A stretch of DNA of 64,000 nt from Oscillatoriales cyanobacterium (GTDB taxonomy: Bacteria; Cyanobacteriota; Cyanobacteriia; Cyanobacteriales; Laspinemataceae): NCBI GenBank assembly GCA_011390955.1, contig JAABRM010000003.1, forward strand, positions 152,278 through 216,277, written 5' to 3'. Position numbers and translations under genes: made by a program. Under the pieces are notes generated by a model. It did no database searches. It was not told where the DNA came from and saw only the letters and a list, made by a program, of their open reading frames with translations. Shown one piece after another: positions 26,655 through 35,031 of the stretch (the first letter of the stretch is position 1; every line of letters begins with the position of its first letter).

Positions 26655-26835
26655 GGATAGAGGAGCAGAGGAGCAGAGGAGCAGAGGAGCAGAGGAGCAG
26701 AGGAACCCGCCGACGGCGGAGGGGCGGAGGAGCAGAGGAACCCGCCGACGGCGGAGGGGCGGAGGGAATAATTGATAATTGATAATTGATAATCATGTTT
26801 AATTGTCAATTGTCAATTGTTAATTGTTAATTGTT
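26655..26835. repeat. GAGCAGAG tandem repeats and AATTATC arms upstream of bioY
   Basis: Six or more AGGAGCAG units (26660-26700), a 48-base GAACCCGCCGACGGCGGAG... unit present twice (about 26702-26764), then ATTGATAATTGATAATTG arms with partial complement (26768-26832). Confidence 0.8.
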
Positions 26836-26925
26836 TGACCCTACACCCTACACCCCAAAAGCCCCGCACTCCTCTCTTCTCTCTTTTCTATGCATCTCTC
26901 TTCTCTTGGTTGATGGTGCAATTGC

Positions 26926-28086
26926 TTAATGGTCGAAAACCGGCACGGGGGCTTCTGAACCTTCTAGCCCAAGCCAGGCCAGCATTTCATGGTCTTTATC
27001 AGGCGGTTGCCCTAGGGTGGTGAGGTAATGACCAATCAGCATGGCATTAATCCCCGCTTTTAAGCCTTGGGCCTGGAGTTCGCCCATGACCGCTTCTCTG
27101 CCACCGGCGTAGCGGATAATTTGTGTGGGCAGGATCAGCCGGAAAATGGCGATCGCCTTTAAAGCCTCGTAAGCATCGAGCTTAGAACAATGGTCTAACG
27201 GGGTGCCTTCGCGAGGATTGAGCAAATTCAACGGCACTGACTCGACTTCCAGTTCGCGCAAAGACAACGCTAAATCTACCCGATTTTCCCAGGTTTCCCC
27301 CATGCCGATAATCCCGCCAGTACAAGCTTGGATCCCGGCGGCTTTTAGGTTCTTCACGGTTTCCACCCGGTCTTGCCAACTGTGGGTGGTGACAACTTCG
27401 GGATAAAAATCTTCAGCCGCTTCTAGGTTATGGTTGTACCGAGTCACCCCCGCTTCCCGCAAAGCTTGTGCTTGTTCCAGGGTAACTTCCCCTAATGCAC
27501 AGCAAGGCTTAACATTGGTTTCCGTGGCAATGCGGCGAACTGTAGCGAGAATTTGCTCAAATTCGGTCGATTTTGGACTATGATATTTGGGGCCTCGTCC
27601 TTGAGACACCAGACAGAAGCGACTAGCGCCTGCTTCCTCTGCGGCTTTGGCTTGCGCTAATATCTCGTCTGGGGACTTAAGTCCGTAAATCGGCGAATTT
27701 TCTCCGGGGTGATGAGCCGATTGGGAGCAAAACGCGCAATTTTCTGAGCAGTTGCCCGATTTGACGTTGATGATGCTGCACAAATCTACTTTGTTGCCGC
27801 AACAAGCTTGACGCACTCGATCCGCTGCCTCACACAAGAGTAATATCTGCTCCTGACCCTCGATTTGGGTCAATGCGATCGCCTCTTCTTTTTGCAGCAG
27901 TTCCCCGGCAATAATTCTCGCCGTTCGGTTGTCCAACCACTGCTGGAGTGCCTCTTTAGTCCAGGTGGATGATGGCAAGCTAATCGCTGAATCCTGAGAA
28001 ATTGATAAGCCACTGCGGTCTTGGGGTTCCCCCAAGTGGAGCAAGTCGCTTAACTTAGTAGAACTTGAGACTTGTGTTTGGAGCAC
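26926..28086 (-). CDS. bioB: Biotin synthase
   Basis: Radical SAM enzyme that inserts sulfur into dethiobiotin. The 386-residue form carries the radical-SAM cluster motif CSENCAFC (C113, C117, C120), the auxiliary [2Fe-2S]-ligand regions with NVKSGNCSENC and LNLLNPREGTPL, and the C-terminal RYAGGRE. The GTG at 28086 is chosen because AAGGA lies seven bases upstream; the frame runs further to 28164 but those residues add nothing family-like. An N-terminal extension of about 60 residues precedes the barrel. It is followed by bioY and lspA on the same strand. Confidence 0.95.
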   Translation of the reverse strand: MLQTQVSSSTKLSDLLHLGEPQDRSGLSISQDSAISLPSSTWTKEALQQWLDNRTARIIAGELLQKEEAIALTQIEGQEQILLLCEAADRVRQACCGNKVDLCSIINVKSGNCSENCAFCSQSAHHPGENSPIYGLKSPDEILAQAKAAEEAGASRFCLVSQGRGPKYHSPKSTEFEQILATVRRIATETNVKPCCALGEVTLEQAQALREAGVTRYNHNLEAAEDFYPEVVTTHSWQDRVETVKNLKAAGIQACTGGIIGMGETWENRVDLALSLRELEVESVPLNLLNPREGTPLDHCSKLDAYEALKAIAIFRLILPTQIIRYAGGREAVMGELQAQGLKAGINAMLIGHYLTTLGQPPDKDHEMLAWLGLEGSEAPVPVFDH

Positions 28087-28260
28087 TTTTGGATCCTTAA
28101 TGATAACTATGACTATAGCGTGTTGGCATTTTACCATCAGCCTGGGGGTGTCGGCATTTCTCAAGCCAGAGACTTTTGCTCTCCTGGGGCGCCGCTAATC
28201 CCATTGCCAGTATGCTCACCGGAACCAAACCCCCGCGATCGTTGTTTCGATCGCGATCGT

Positions 28261-28304
28261 CTGAAAAAATTCTGAAAAAATTCTGAAAAAATTCTGAAAA
28301 AATT
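28261..28304 (-). promoter_or_regulatory. Four 11-bp A-tract repeats upstream of bioB
   Basis: CTGAAAAAATT repeats four times with an exact 11-base period, about 175 bases upstream of the bioB start. Phased A-tracts of this kind bend DNA and can serve as operators or UP-like elements. No function is shown. Confidence 0.45.
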
Positions 28305-28453
28305 CTGATTTTCCTTTGAGCTTTGATGATTTTTTTTTAATAAAGCTTTAACTTTCTGGCATCGATGGTTATGATATAAAATCAGGAAAAAAAATCGCTC
28401 GCTGTTAAAATATGGCAAAAATTAAGAAATTTTACCCGATCTTTTCTAGTTTT

Positions 28454-28507
28454 CTTAAACTTTTCTTAACAAAAATTTAACAAAAATTTAAATCAAAGTG
28501 GTATAAT
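28454..28507 (+). promoter_or_regulatory. Pho box (four direct repeats) and -10 element for pstCAB
   Basis: Four 8-base half sites, each with TTAA at positions 2-5, occur at 28454, 28465, 28476 and 28487 (CTTAAACT, CTTAACAA, TTTAACAA, TTTAAATC), separated by exactly three bases, the 11-base spacing of cyanobacterial PhoB/SphR Pho boxes. TATAAT at 28502-28507 follows eight bases after the last site, so the array takes the place of a -35 box, as in activated Pho promoters. The leader to pstC is about 360 bases and contains no other gene. Confidence 0.8.
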
Positions 28508-28871
28508 TAAATACGGAATATATAAAATAAAAAAATACTTTTTGTTAACAATTGGATATTTTGATTATATTGTTATAAATAATCACCGGCTAGTTAATTT
28601 TGAATCGGCGAATCTTTTAGAAAAAAGAAATAAGCTGAATGAGAAAAATTAAAGCATTATTAATTAAAATAAACCATCAAAAAGCCTAAGCAAAATTACC
28701 AAACAAATCATCGTCAATTCATGGCCTAATTGTCATAAATGAAGACCTGAGTCACCGGCATAGATATTATGAGTGAATGAAAAAATCATAATTTCCAGTA
28801 TTGGATTAAACATCCTCAAGGGATAATATGTTCCCTGAATCTGAAATTTTTGCTGAAATACACACAAATTT

Positions 28872-29777
28872 ATGAGTTTATCAAACCGGCAAGATACGTT
28901 TAAAGGATCTGATTCGGGTGTCAGTTTGCCACAAACTTTGGAAAAAGGATTCGTTTGGCTCTCTCGAATCTTAGCGTTTGCAGTGGTAGGCACTTTGCTC
29001 TGGATGGTTGTCATTGTCACCCTGGAAGCTTGGCCGGCGATCGCCAAATATGGTTTAGGTTTTCTTACTTCTAGTGGTTGGGCCCCCAATCGAGAAGCTT
29101 ATGGTGCGTTACCGCACATCTACGGCACGGTAATCAGTTCTGTGATTGCCCTGATCTTAGCGGTGCCAGTCGGTTTAGGAGTCGCCATCTTTTTAAGTGA
29201 AGACTACTTACCCCCGAATATTCAACAGGGGATCTCTTTTTTGGTGGAACTTTTAGCCGCAATTCCCAGTGTGGTTTACGGACTCTGGGGAATTTTTGTG
29301 GTGATTCCCTTATTACGACCAATCGGCGTCAATGGTCCCTGCTTGTTAGCCGCTTCAGTAGTATTGGCGATTATGATCTTGCCCACCATTGCCGTACTCG
29401 CCCGCGATGCCCTGATCAACGTTCCCGAGATTTTGCGTCAAGGGGCTTATGGCCTCGGTGCAACTCGTTGGGAAACCATTTTACGAGTTTTATTACCCGC
29501 CGCTTTTTCCGGAATTGTTGGTGCAATTATGCTGGCCCTTGGTCGGGCTTTAGGGGAAACAATGGCTGTAACCATGCTAATTGGCAATAACCCCAAAATT
29601 AGCTTTTCCTTATTTGATCCAGCCAGCAGTATTGCCGGTCTATTAGCCAATCAATTTGCGGAGGCCGATGGGATGCAAATTTACGCTTTAATGTATGCAG
29701 CGTTGATTTTATTTGCACTGACGTTGGTGGTAAATATGTTGGCTGAATTTTTAATTCGCCGAGTCCAAAAAATTTAG
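28872..29777 (+). CDS. pstC: Phosphate ABC transporter permease PstC
   Basis: One of two membrane subunits of the high-affinity phosphate importer in the plasma membrane. The 301 residues contain about six membrane segments and the EAA coupling loop (EILRQGAYGLGATRWETILR) that contacts the ATPase. The N-terminal half has the PstC feature YGLGFLTSSGWAPNREAYGALPHIYGT. It is first in pstC-pstA-pstB and lies behind the Pho box at 28.45 kb; induction under phosphate starvation is expected. The substrate-binding gene pstS or sphX is not in the window. Confidence 0.95.
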   Translation: MSLSNRQDTFKGSDSGVSLPQTLEKGFVWLSRILAFAVVGTLLWMVVIVTLEAWPAIAKYGLGFLTSSGWAPNREAYGALPHIYGTVISSVIALILAVPVGLGVAIFLSEDYLPPNIQQGISFLVELLAAIPSVVYGLWGIFVVIPLLRPIGVNGPCLLAASVVLAIMILPTIAVLARDALINVPEILRQGAYGLGATRWETILRVLLPAAFSGIVGAIMLALGRALGETMAVTMLIGNNPKISFSLFDPASSIAGLLANQFAEADGMQIYALMYAALILFALTLVVNMLAEFLIRRVQKI

Positions 29778-29928
29778 TGGTTGACGATTTTCACCGTTAA
29801 CCGTAAAAGTTAAATACTCCCCTGTAAACAATTTGAAGGATTCAAGGATTCATCGTTGACGGTTAACAGTGAAAAATCAGCAACAAGCCCCAAGAGTTAA
29901 GGATTAACCGAAATCAAGAAGAGAAAAT

Positions 29929-30831
29929 ATGAGTGTCAAATACCCAAATCCCCAAGATAATGCTTCGATTAGTGCCAGCAGTTTAAGGCGTTCTCCCCAG
30001 TCTCCCAGAACCTTATTTAGTTTAATGATGAGTGCCTTGGCAGGGGTAGCCGCGATCCTCGCCCTTTTACCCTTGGGGGCAGTGTTATCTTATGTCCTTT
30101 ATAAAGGTTTTAACGGTCTGAGTCTCAGCGTTTTTACCGAATTACCCCCAGCGGCAATGCAACAAGAACCCGGTGGATTTGCCAATGCGATCGTGGGCAC
30201 CCTGGTTATGGTGGGAATTGCCGCTTTAATTAGTATTCCCATTGGGATCATGGCGGCCATTTTTGTCTCGGAATTTGGCAATAATGGCCTATTTTCCTCC
30301 TGGGTGAGATTTTGTACCAACGTCCTCAGTGGCGTCCCTTCGATTATTGTCGGTGTATTTGCTTATGGTGTGGTGGTATTGACTACCGGCACATTTTCCG
30401 CCATTGCCGGTGGATTTGCTTTGGCGATTTTAATGTTACCAATTATCGTTCGGGCAACGGAAGAATCCCTCAAATTAGTCCCTGATGATATTCGCCAGGG
30501 GGCAGTTGGTCTGGGGGCGCGTAACTACCAAACCGTATTTTTAGTTGTTTTGCCCGCAGCTTTACCGGCAATTTTAACTGGGGTGACGTTGGCAGTAGCC
30601 CGCGCAGCGGGAGAAACCGCCCCATTGATTTTTACCGCCTTGTTTACCCAATTCTGGCCGCGATCGCTCATGGAACCAACTCCCTCTCTTTCTGTTTTGG
30701 TTTACAACTTTGCGATCGTCCCGTTTGACAATCAGGTGGAATTAGCCTGGGTCGGTTCTCTGGTACTGGTGCTGATGGTGCTGATCACCAGTGTGATTTC
30801 TCGGTGGGCGACTTCCCGTAAAGTTTATTAA
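29929..30831 (+). CDS. pstA: Phosphate ABC transporter permease PstA
   Basis: Second membrane subunit of the phosphate importer. The 300-residue protein has about six membrane segments, the LPPAAMQQEPGGFANAIVGT motif typical of PstA, and an EAA loop (SLKLVPDDIRQGAVGLGARNY). It follows pstC after 151 bases; that gap contains an imperfect inverted repeat (CACCGTTAACCG near 29791 and CGGTTAACAGTG near 29859) that could attenuate or stabilise the message. Pairs with PstC and the PstB ATPase. Confidence 0.94.
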   Translation: MSVKYPNPQDNASISASSLRRSPQSPRTLFSLMMSALAGVAAILALLPLGAVLSYVLYKGFNGLSLSVFTELPPAAMQQEPGGFANAIVGTLVMVGIAALISIPIGIMAAIFVSEFGNNGLFSSWVRFCTNVLSGVPSIIVGVFAYGVVVLTTGTFSAIAGGFALAILMLPIIVRATEESLKLVPDDIRQGAVGLGARNYQTVFLVVLPAALPAILTGVTLAVARAAGETAPLIFTALFTQFWPRSLMEPTPSLSVLVYNFAIVPFDNQVELAWVGSLVLVLMVLITSVISRWATSRKVY

Positions 30832-31135
30832 GCTATTTCACCCAACATTTCAGCAATTTACTAAGATTTTCCGAAAACTAAATTGCTAAAATTGCTAAAA
30901 TTGCCAATTATTCTGAGCAGAGAAACTCAAATTATTTAGATGGTTTCAATAAAAATAGAAGGGTAAACATGGATTATTGAAATAAAATTTTACCCTAGGA
31001 TGATGAGGAAATCAATTATTCTCTGGGGATAATATCCGCGTTGAAAGATCGATTAATTTTTGATATAATCTTGATAATTGAGTCAGGATTATTGCTGAAT
31101 TTCTATCTGCTATTAATTAAAGGAAAAGAGGTTGT

Positions 31136-31966
31136 ATGAATTATTCCAGTGAATTGAATCATTCTCGAAGTGAGGAATCTCACCATAAAATTGAGACGGT
31201 GTTTGATACTGAAAATGTCAACATCTATTACGGCAATTTTTTGGCAGTGCGGAATGTGAATGTAAAAATTCCCAAAAACCGGATCACTGCTTTCATTGGA
31301 CCGAGTGGTTGCGGCAAGAGTACCTTATTACGCTCTTATAATCGCTTGAATGATTTGATTAAAAGCTTTCGCTTAGAAGGGACGATTAAATATCGTGGCC
31401 ATGATATTTATCACCCCCAAGTGGATCCAGTGGAAGTGCGACGACGCATTGGCATGGTCTTTCAAAAACCCAATCCTTTCCCCAAATCAATTTATGACAA
31501 TGTGGCATTTGGCCCTCGACTCAATGGGTATAAAGGGGACATGGATGAGTTAGTGGAACGCTGTTTAAAACAAGCGGCAGTCTGGGATGAAGTGAAAGAT
31601 AAATTGCAACAAAGTGGTTTGGCCATTTCCGGGGGGCAACAGCAGCGTTTGTGTATTGCTCGTGCTTTGGCTGTACAACCGGATGTGTTGCTGATGGACG
31701 AACCCTGTTCGGCCCTTGACCCAATCTCTACTTTGAGAATTGAAGAAGTGCTGCACCAACTGAAGCAAGATTATACGATTGTAATTGTCACCCATAATAT
31801 GCAGCAAGCTTCGCGGGTTTCTGATATGACGGCGTTTTTCAATGTGGATCCGAATGAAAAAGGCCAAAGAGTTGGTTACTTAGTTGAATATGACCAAACT
31901 GAAAAAATATTCCATAATCCGGCGGAAGAAGCAACCCAAGCTTATGTAAGTGGTCGTTTCGGTTAA
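31136..31966 (+). CDS. pstB: Phosphate ABC transporter ATP-binding protein PstB
   Basis: ATPase of the phosphate importer. Of its 276 residues, Walker A is GPSGCGKST (55-63), the ABC signature is in [17 protein letters not shown], and Walker B is VLLMDEP. An N-terminal extension of about 22 residues precedes the core. AAAGGAAAAGAGG lies just upstream of the ATG. It is about 300 bases after pstA; that spacer contains a TATAAT-like hexamer (about 31063), so a second promoter is possible. A 20-bp perfect hairpin follows the gene. Confidence 0.96.
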   Translation: MNYSSELNHSRSEESHHKIETVFDTENVNIYYGNFLAVRNVNVKIPKNRITAFIGPSGCGKSTLLRSYNRLNDLIKSFRLEGTIKYRGHDIYHPQVDPVEVRRRIGMVFQKPNPFPKSIYDNVAFGPRLNGYKGDMDELVERCLKQAAVWDEVKDKLQQSGLAISGGQQQRLCIARALAVQPDVLLMDEPCSALDPISTLRIEEVLHQLKQDYTIVIVTHNMQQASRVSDMTAFFNVDPNEKGQRVGYLVEYDQTEKIFHNPAEEATQAYVSGRFG

Positions 31967-32009
31967 AAATTTAACGGTTAATTTGGTATTTTTTCAGAAC
32001 GGCATCATT

Positions 32010-32059
32010 ATTTATTATGATGTCGTTTTGTTATTGGTTAAAACGACATCATAATAAAT
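32010..32059 (+). terminator. Perfect 20-bp inverted repeat after pstB
   Basis: TTATTATGATGTCGTTTT and its complement face each other around a 10-base loop, making an uninterrupted 20-base stem. It lacks the classical T tail, so it may be a transcript-stabilising hairpin or a remnant of a small mobile element as well as a terminator. AACAAATAACAAATAACAA repeats follow up to the next gene. Confidence 0.6.
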
Positions 32060-32113
32060 AACAGACAACAAACAACAAACGACAAATAACAAATAACAAA
32101 TAACAAATAACAA

Positions 32114-32968
32114 ATGCCTAAAGTTGCTGTTTTGTTGGTCGTACATGGCAGTCATCACCCTAGTTACAATGCAGCGGTGAAAGAATTCACCATGTTATTG
32201 CATGACCAGGTGATGAGAAGAAGTCACGCCTTGGAAGAGAGAAAAGAGAAGAGAGAAAAGAGAAGAGAGAATTTTCAGCAGCATCCTCTTTCCTCTTTCC
32301 TCTCTCCTCTTTCCTTGGATTTAGGGAGGACTTTGGTGGATGTGGCTTTTTTGGAGGCTCATCCTTTGCCGTTACATGAGCAAATTGTGGCCTTTGCCGA
32401 TCGCGCTGTCCAGGAAGGGATGAGGCAGATTCAGGTTTTGCCGTTATTTTTGTTGCCCGGAGTCCATGTACGCGAAGATATTCCCGCTGAGGTGGCAGCG
32501 GCGCGGAAAATCATCGACCCGGAGATATCCCTGGAACTTCTGCCTTATTTGGGAACTCAGCAGAAGGCTTTGAGTGATTTACTGATGTCTCTTATGGCAG
32601 CAGTGAATGATTCATCCACAGCAACTCTCTGGATTTTATTTTCTCACGGCAGTCGTCGGCCTGGGGGAAATCAGCCGGTGGAAGAGATCGCCCAGCAATT
32701 GACCGAACTAACGGGGATGGAGGTAGTAACGGCTTATTCCTTTGTTCCCCCTTTTTTGTGCGATCGCGTGGCGGAATTAGTCAAGATGGGCTATCAGCAG
32801 ATGGCGATTTTGCCTTATGTTTTATTTCCAGGAGAACTGACAGAGGCGATCGCTGATTCTGTCACCCAACTCTGCGGAACATTTGAAGATATCCAGATCA
32901 AAGTGGCTCAACCCATTGCTGTGTCTAGGGATTTCGCCGAATTAATTGTCTCAATGCCTGAGAATTGA
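32114..32968 (+). CDS. cbiX: Sirohydrochlorin chelatase (CbiX-type)
   Basis: Inserts Co or Fe into sirohydrochlorin for cobalamin or siroheme. The 284-residue protein contains two chelatase half-domains: the first begins LLVVHGSHHPSYNAAVKEF with the active-site His, the second LWILFSHGSRRPGGNQPVEE. The expected DVAFLE and PLFLLPGVHVREDIP motifs are present. Residues 37-70 are an odd low-complexity insertion (ERKEKREKRRE followed by SSFLSPLS) encoded by a purine-rich then pyrimidine-rich repeat like those in nearby spacers. The remaining protein seems complete. Confidence 0.85.
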   Translation: MPKVAVLLVVHGSHHPSYNAAVKEFTMLLHDQVMRRSHALEERKEKREKRRENFQQHPLSSFLSPLSLDLGRTLVDVAFLEAHPLPLHEQIVAFADRAVQEGMRQIQVLPLFLLPGVHVREDIPAEVAAARKIIDPEISLELLPYLGTQQKALSDLLMSLMAAVNDSSTATLWILFSHGSRRPGGNQPVEEIAQQLTELTGMEVVTAYSFVPPFLCDRVAELVKMGYQQMAILPYVLFPGELTEAIADSVTQLCGTFEDIQIKVAQPIAVSRDFAELIVSMPEN

Positions 32969-33058
32969 TTGATATAACAATGGTGGTTGCCGACATAATG
33001 AACCGAGCGATCGGGTTTTTCTCTCGGCTTCTCCGTTAAAATCCAAAAGCCAATCAAT

Positions 33059-33754
33059 ATGAATCCAATTGCTCTGCAAATAAGTCCTTCTGTCCTGCTG
33101 GTTGAATCCGATCCAGTCTTAGCTGGGCAAATCTCCGAAGATTTGCAAACCGCCGGGTATCAACCACTCATTGCCCCGGATGCCAAAACTGGCTGGCATC
33201 AAGCCAATCTCAACCAACCGCATTTAATTGTTATTGCCAGAATGTTGGGATCGGAATCGGGTTTAGAGTTATGTAGCCAACTGAGACGGGAGGAGAATTA
33301 TGTCCCGATATTAATGCTCTTGCTTCGAGATACTTTGCCCGATCGAATTGCTTGTTTAGAAGCTGGGGCGGATGATTATTTTCTCAAGCCCTATCGTCGG
33401 GAAGACTTTCTCAAATTAATTCATCTGTATCTGAAACCGGAAACTTATCCCACGGATCGGTTACACTTTGGGGATTTTATCCTGGACTTATCGACGCGGA
33501 CGGTTTTACGCGATCGAGAGGTGATTGCTTTAACCATGAAAGAATTTGAACTGCTGAAATATTTAATGGAGCATCCTCGTGAAGTGCTCAACCGCGACCA
33601 GATTTTGGAAAATGTCTGGGGCTATGATTTTATGGGCGAGTCAAATGTGATTGAAGTGTATATTCGCTATTTACGCCTGAAATTAGAAACTCATGGTTAT
33701 AAACGGCTGATTCATACGGTGCGGGGGTTGGGCTATGTGTTACGAGAAAGTTGA
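33059..33754 (+). CDS. nblR: OmpR-family response regulator, NblR-like, with degenerate receiver
   Basis: A 231-residue two-domain regulator: receiver (about 12-125) and winged-helix DNA-binding domain (about 135-229, with MKEFELLKYLMEHPREVL and IEVYIRYLRLKLE). The overall pattern (LLVESDPVLAGQ, CLEAGADDYFLKPYRREDF, ENVWGYDFMGESNVIEV) resembles cyanobacterial NblR, which controls phycobilisome breakdown and survival in stress. The phosphorylatable Asp is replaced by Ala (A60 in VIARML) and the switch Thr/Ser by Leu (L88), while the acidic pair and K110 remain, so it should act without phosphorylation. The gene symbol is my best match; paralogues such as RpaB-type regulators are the alternative. 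Confidence 0.72.
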   Translation: MNPIALQISPSVLLVESDPVLAGQISEDLQTAGYQPLIAPDAKTGWHQANLNQPHLIVIARMLGSESGLELCSQLRREENYVPILMLLLRDTLPDRIACLEAGADDYFLKPYRREDFLKLIHLYLKPETYPTDRLHFGDFILDLSTRTVLRDREVIALTMKEFELLKYLMEHPREVLNRDQILENVWGYDFMGESNVIEVYIRYLRLKLETHGYKRLIHTVRGLGYVLRES

Positions 33755-34573
33755 CCGGCTGACTTTTACCCGACTGGCGATCGGAGAAATTTGATCCAGT
33801 AAAAAAATTTTTCCCTAATTTTGTTACAAAACTTATTAAAAATGTTTTACAATGAGCGCAATTTACGCAAATTACCGAGACCACAGTAAGCATAAGGGTT
33901 GCTGACCGCTCGATTCCGCGAAGCGGAGGAATGGCGCGAATCCCCCTTGAGTTCAAATTTTTGGTGGCTGAAATTGCGCCAATGGCTACTCCCAACACAC
34001 CCCAGCACAGTGGTAAAAACTGTGCTAGGTCTGCTAGAATCCGCAAGACCACAAATACAACGGCTATTCGCTGACCAATTTCGATTTTCGCGGCAATTTG
34101 TCATGGTATCTTGACAAATGCACCTCTCAGACTTACGATCTAGGTTTGGGAGTGAGTAAGATTTTCGATGCGTAGATATACTGAGCAACTCCGGTTAAAC
34201 TCCTGGGAAAAAAATCAGTAATTTCGCTGATGTCATTTCAGCAATTGTGTGCTGAACTAGGATAAGACTTGATGATTGCTTCTTGACAGTAATCGGGCTG
34301 GTGTGGTGTGTGATTTTTTGCGTTGTGGCGCTGGCACGACAAGCGATCGAAATAGATTTAAGCTAAGAAAATGATCTCGATTTCGCGATGATCCCAGAGG
34401 GTTAAACGCTGATCCCCGAATTGAAGCACCCAAAGGGCGATCGCTTTTTCCGTTAGAAATGAAACCTCTAGGGTTGGGTTGAGTGTACAGATGAAAAACT
34501 GGCTACCTAGGGTCAGTGTGGATAAAAAACAGTTGAAATAATAGATTTTAAGATTTCGGAGGTTAACGGCTCA
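33755..34573. other. Long intergenic region, no convincing gene
   Basis: About 800 bases between the NblR-like and DUF2949 genes. It contains a palindromic stretch (CGATTCCGCGAAGCGGAGG, about 33911-33929) and a possible promoter near 33850 (TACAAT). A 71-codon ORF from a TTG at 33899 starts within the palindrome and is not convincing. An unknown small RNA could be present. Confidence 0.5.
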
Positions 34574-34789
34574 ATGGGACGGTCTAATTATACTCAATTT
34601 ATTCGCTTTCTCCAAGAGGATTTGGCCATTTCTTCCTCTTCAATTGATTTAGCCGAGCGGGTTTGTGGTTCTTTTGGGATTCTTCATCGTGAGTCCGATC
34701 CGATGCCTTTACCAATGGTGCTTTGGCAATATGGCTTAGTCACCATTCAGCAGTTAGAGCAGATTTTTGACTGGCTGGAAACCGCATAG
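34574..34789 (+). CDS. DUF2949 family protein
   Basis: A 71-residue cyanobacterial protein of unknown function (MGRSNYTQFIRFLQEDLAIS...). It ends LPMVLWQYGLVTIQQLEQIFDWLET, the most conserved part of DUF2949 proteins, and should be a small helical cytoplasmic protein. An AGGTTAACGG stretch precedes the ATG. A possible 50-residue ORF follows after 31 bases, then a bidirectional terminator. Confidence 0.8.
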   Translation: MGRSNYTQFIRFLQEDLAISSSSIDLAERVCGSFGILHRESDPMPLPMVLWQYGLVTIQQLEQIFDWLETA

Positions 34790-34820
34790 ATTTGACCACC
34801 ACTATAGGAGGTTGCATCGG

Positions 34821-34973
34821 ATGGAATCATTAAATGATGACTCAAGCGATCGGATAAACCCCTGCGATCGCTTTTCTCGGTTAGCTTTTTTTAGGGGGGT
34901 TAGGGGTGTCGCCCAAGTCGGACATCAGGGAAAATTGATTTGCCGCCAATTGTCATGGATCAAAAAAGGGTGA
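34821..34973 (+). CDS. Possible small ORF of 50 residues
   Basis: AGGAGG (34806-34811) lies nine bases before the ATG at 34821, and the ORF ends just before the terminator hairpin. The peptide (MESLNDDSSDRINPC...) contains translated GCGATCGC and matches no family I know. The good ribosome site is the only real support; it may be spurious. Confidence 0.25.
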   Translation: MESLNDDSSDRINPCDRFSRLAFFRGVRGVAQVGHQGKLICRQLSWIKKG

Positions 34974-35004
34974 ACTGTTCATAGTGAACAATTCACCCTT
35001 TTTT
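34962..35004. terminator. Bidirectional terminator between DUF2949 and aminotransferase genes
   Basis: AAAAAAGGGTGAACTGTTCA (34962-34981) pairs with TGAACAATTCACCCTTTTTT (34985-35004), one mismatch, with A run and T run on the outside. It can end transcription from both convergent sides. Confidence 0.9.
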
Positions 35005-35031
35005 GTGGCATTTTTACTTAATTGTTACTTA

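Noticed and set aside
28412..28480. Short ORF (22 codons) before pstC
   Set aside because: Overlaps the Pho box array and lacks a ribosome site.
33899..34114. ORF of 71 codons in the long spacer after the NblR-like gene
   Set aside because: Starts at a TTG inside a palindrome with no ribosome site, and the peptide matches no family I know. It could still be a small protein.
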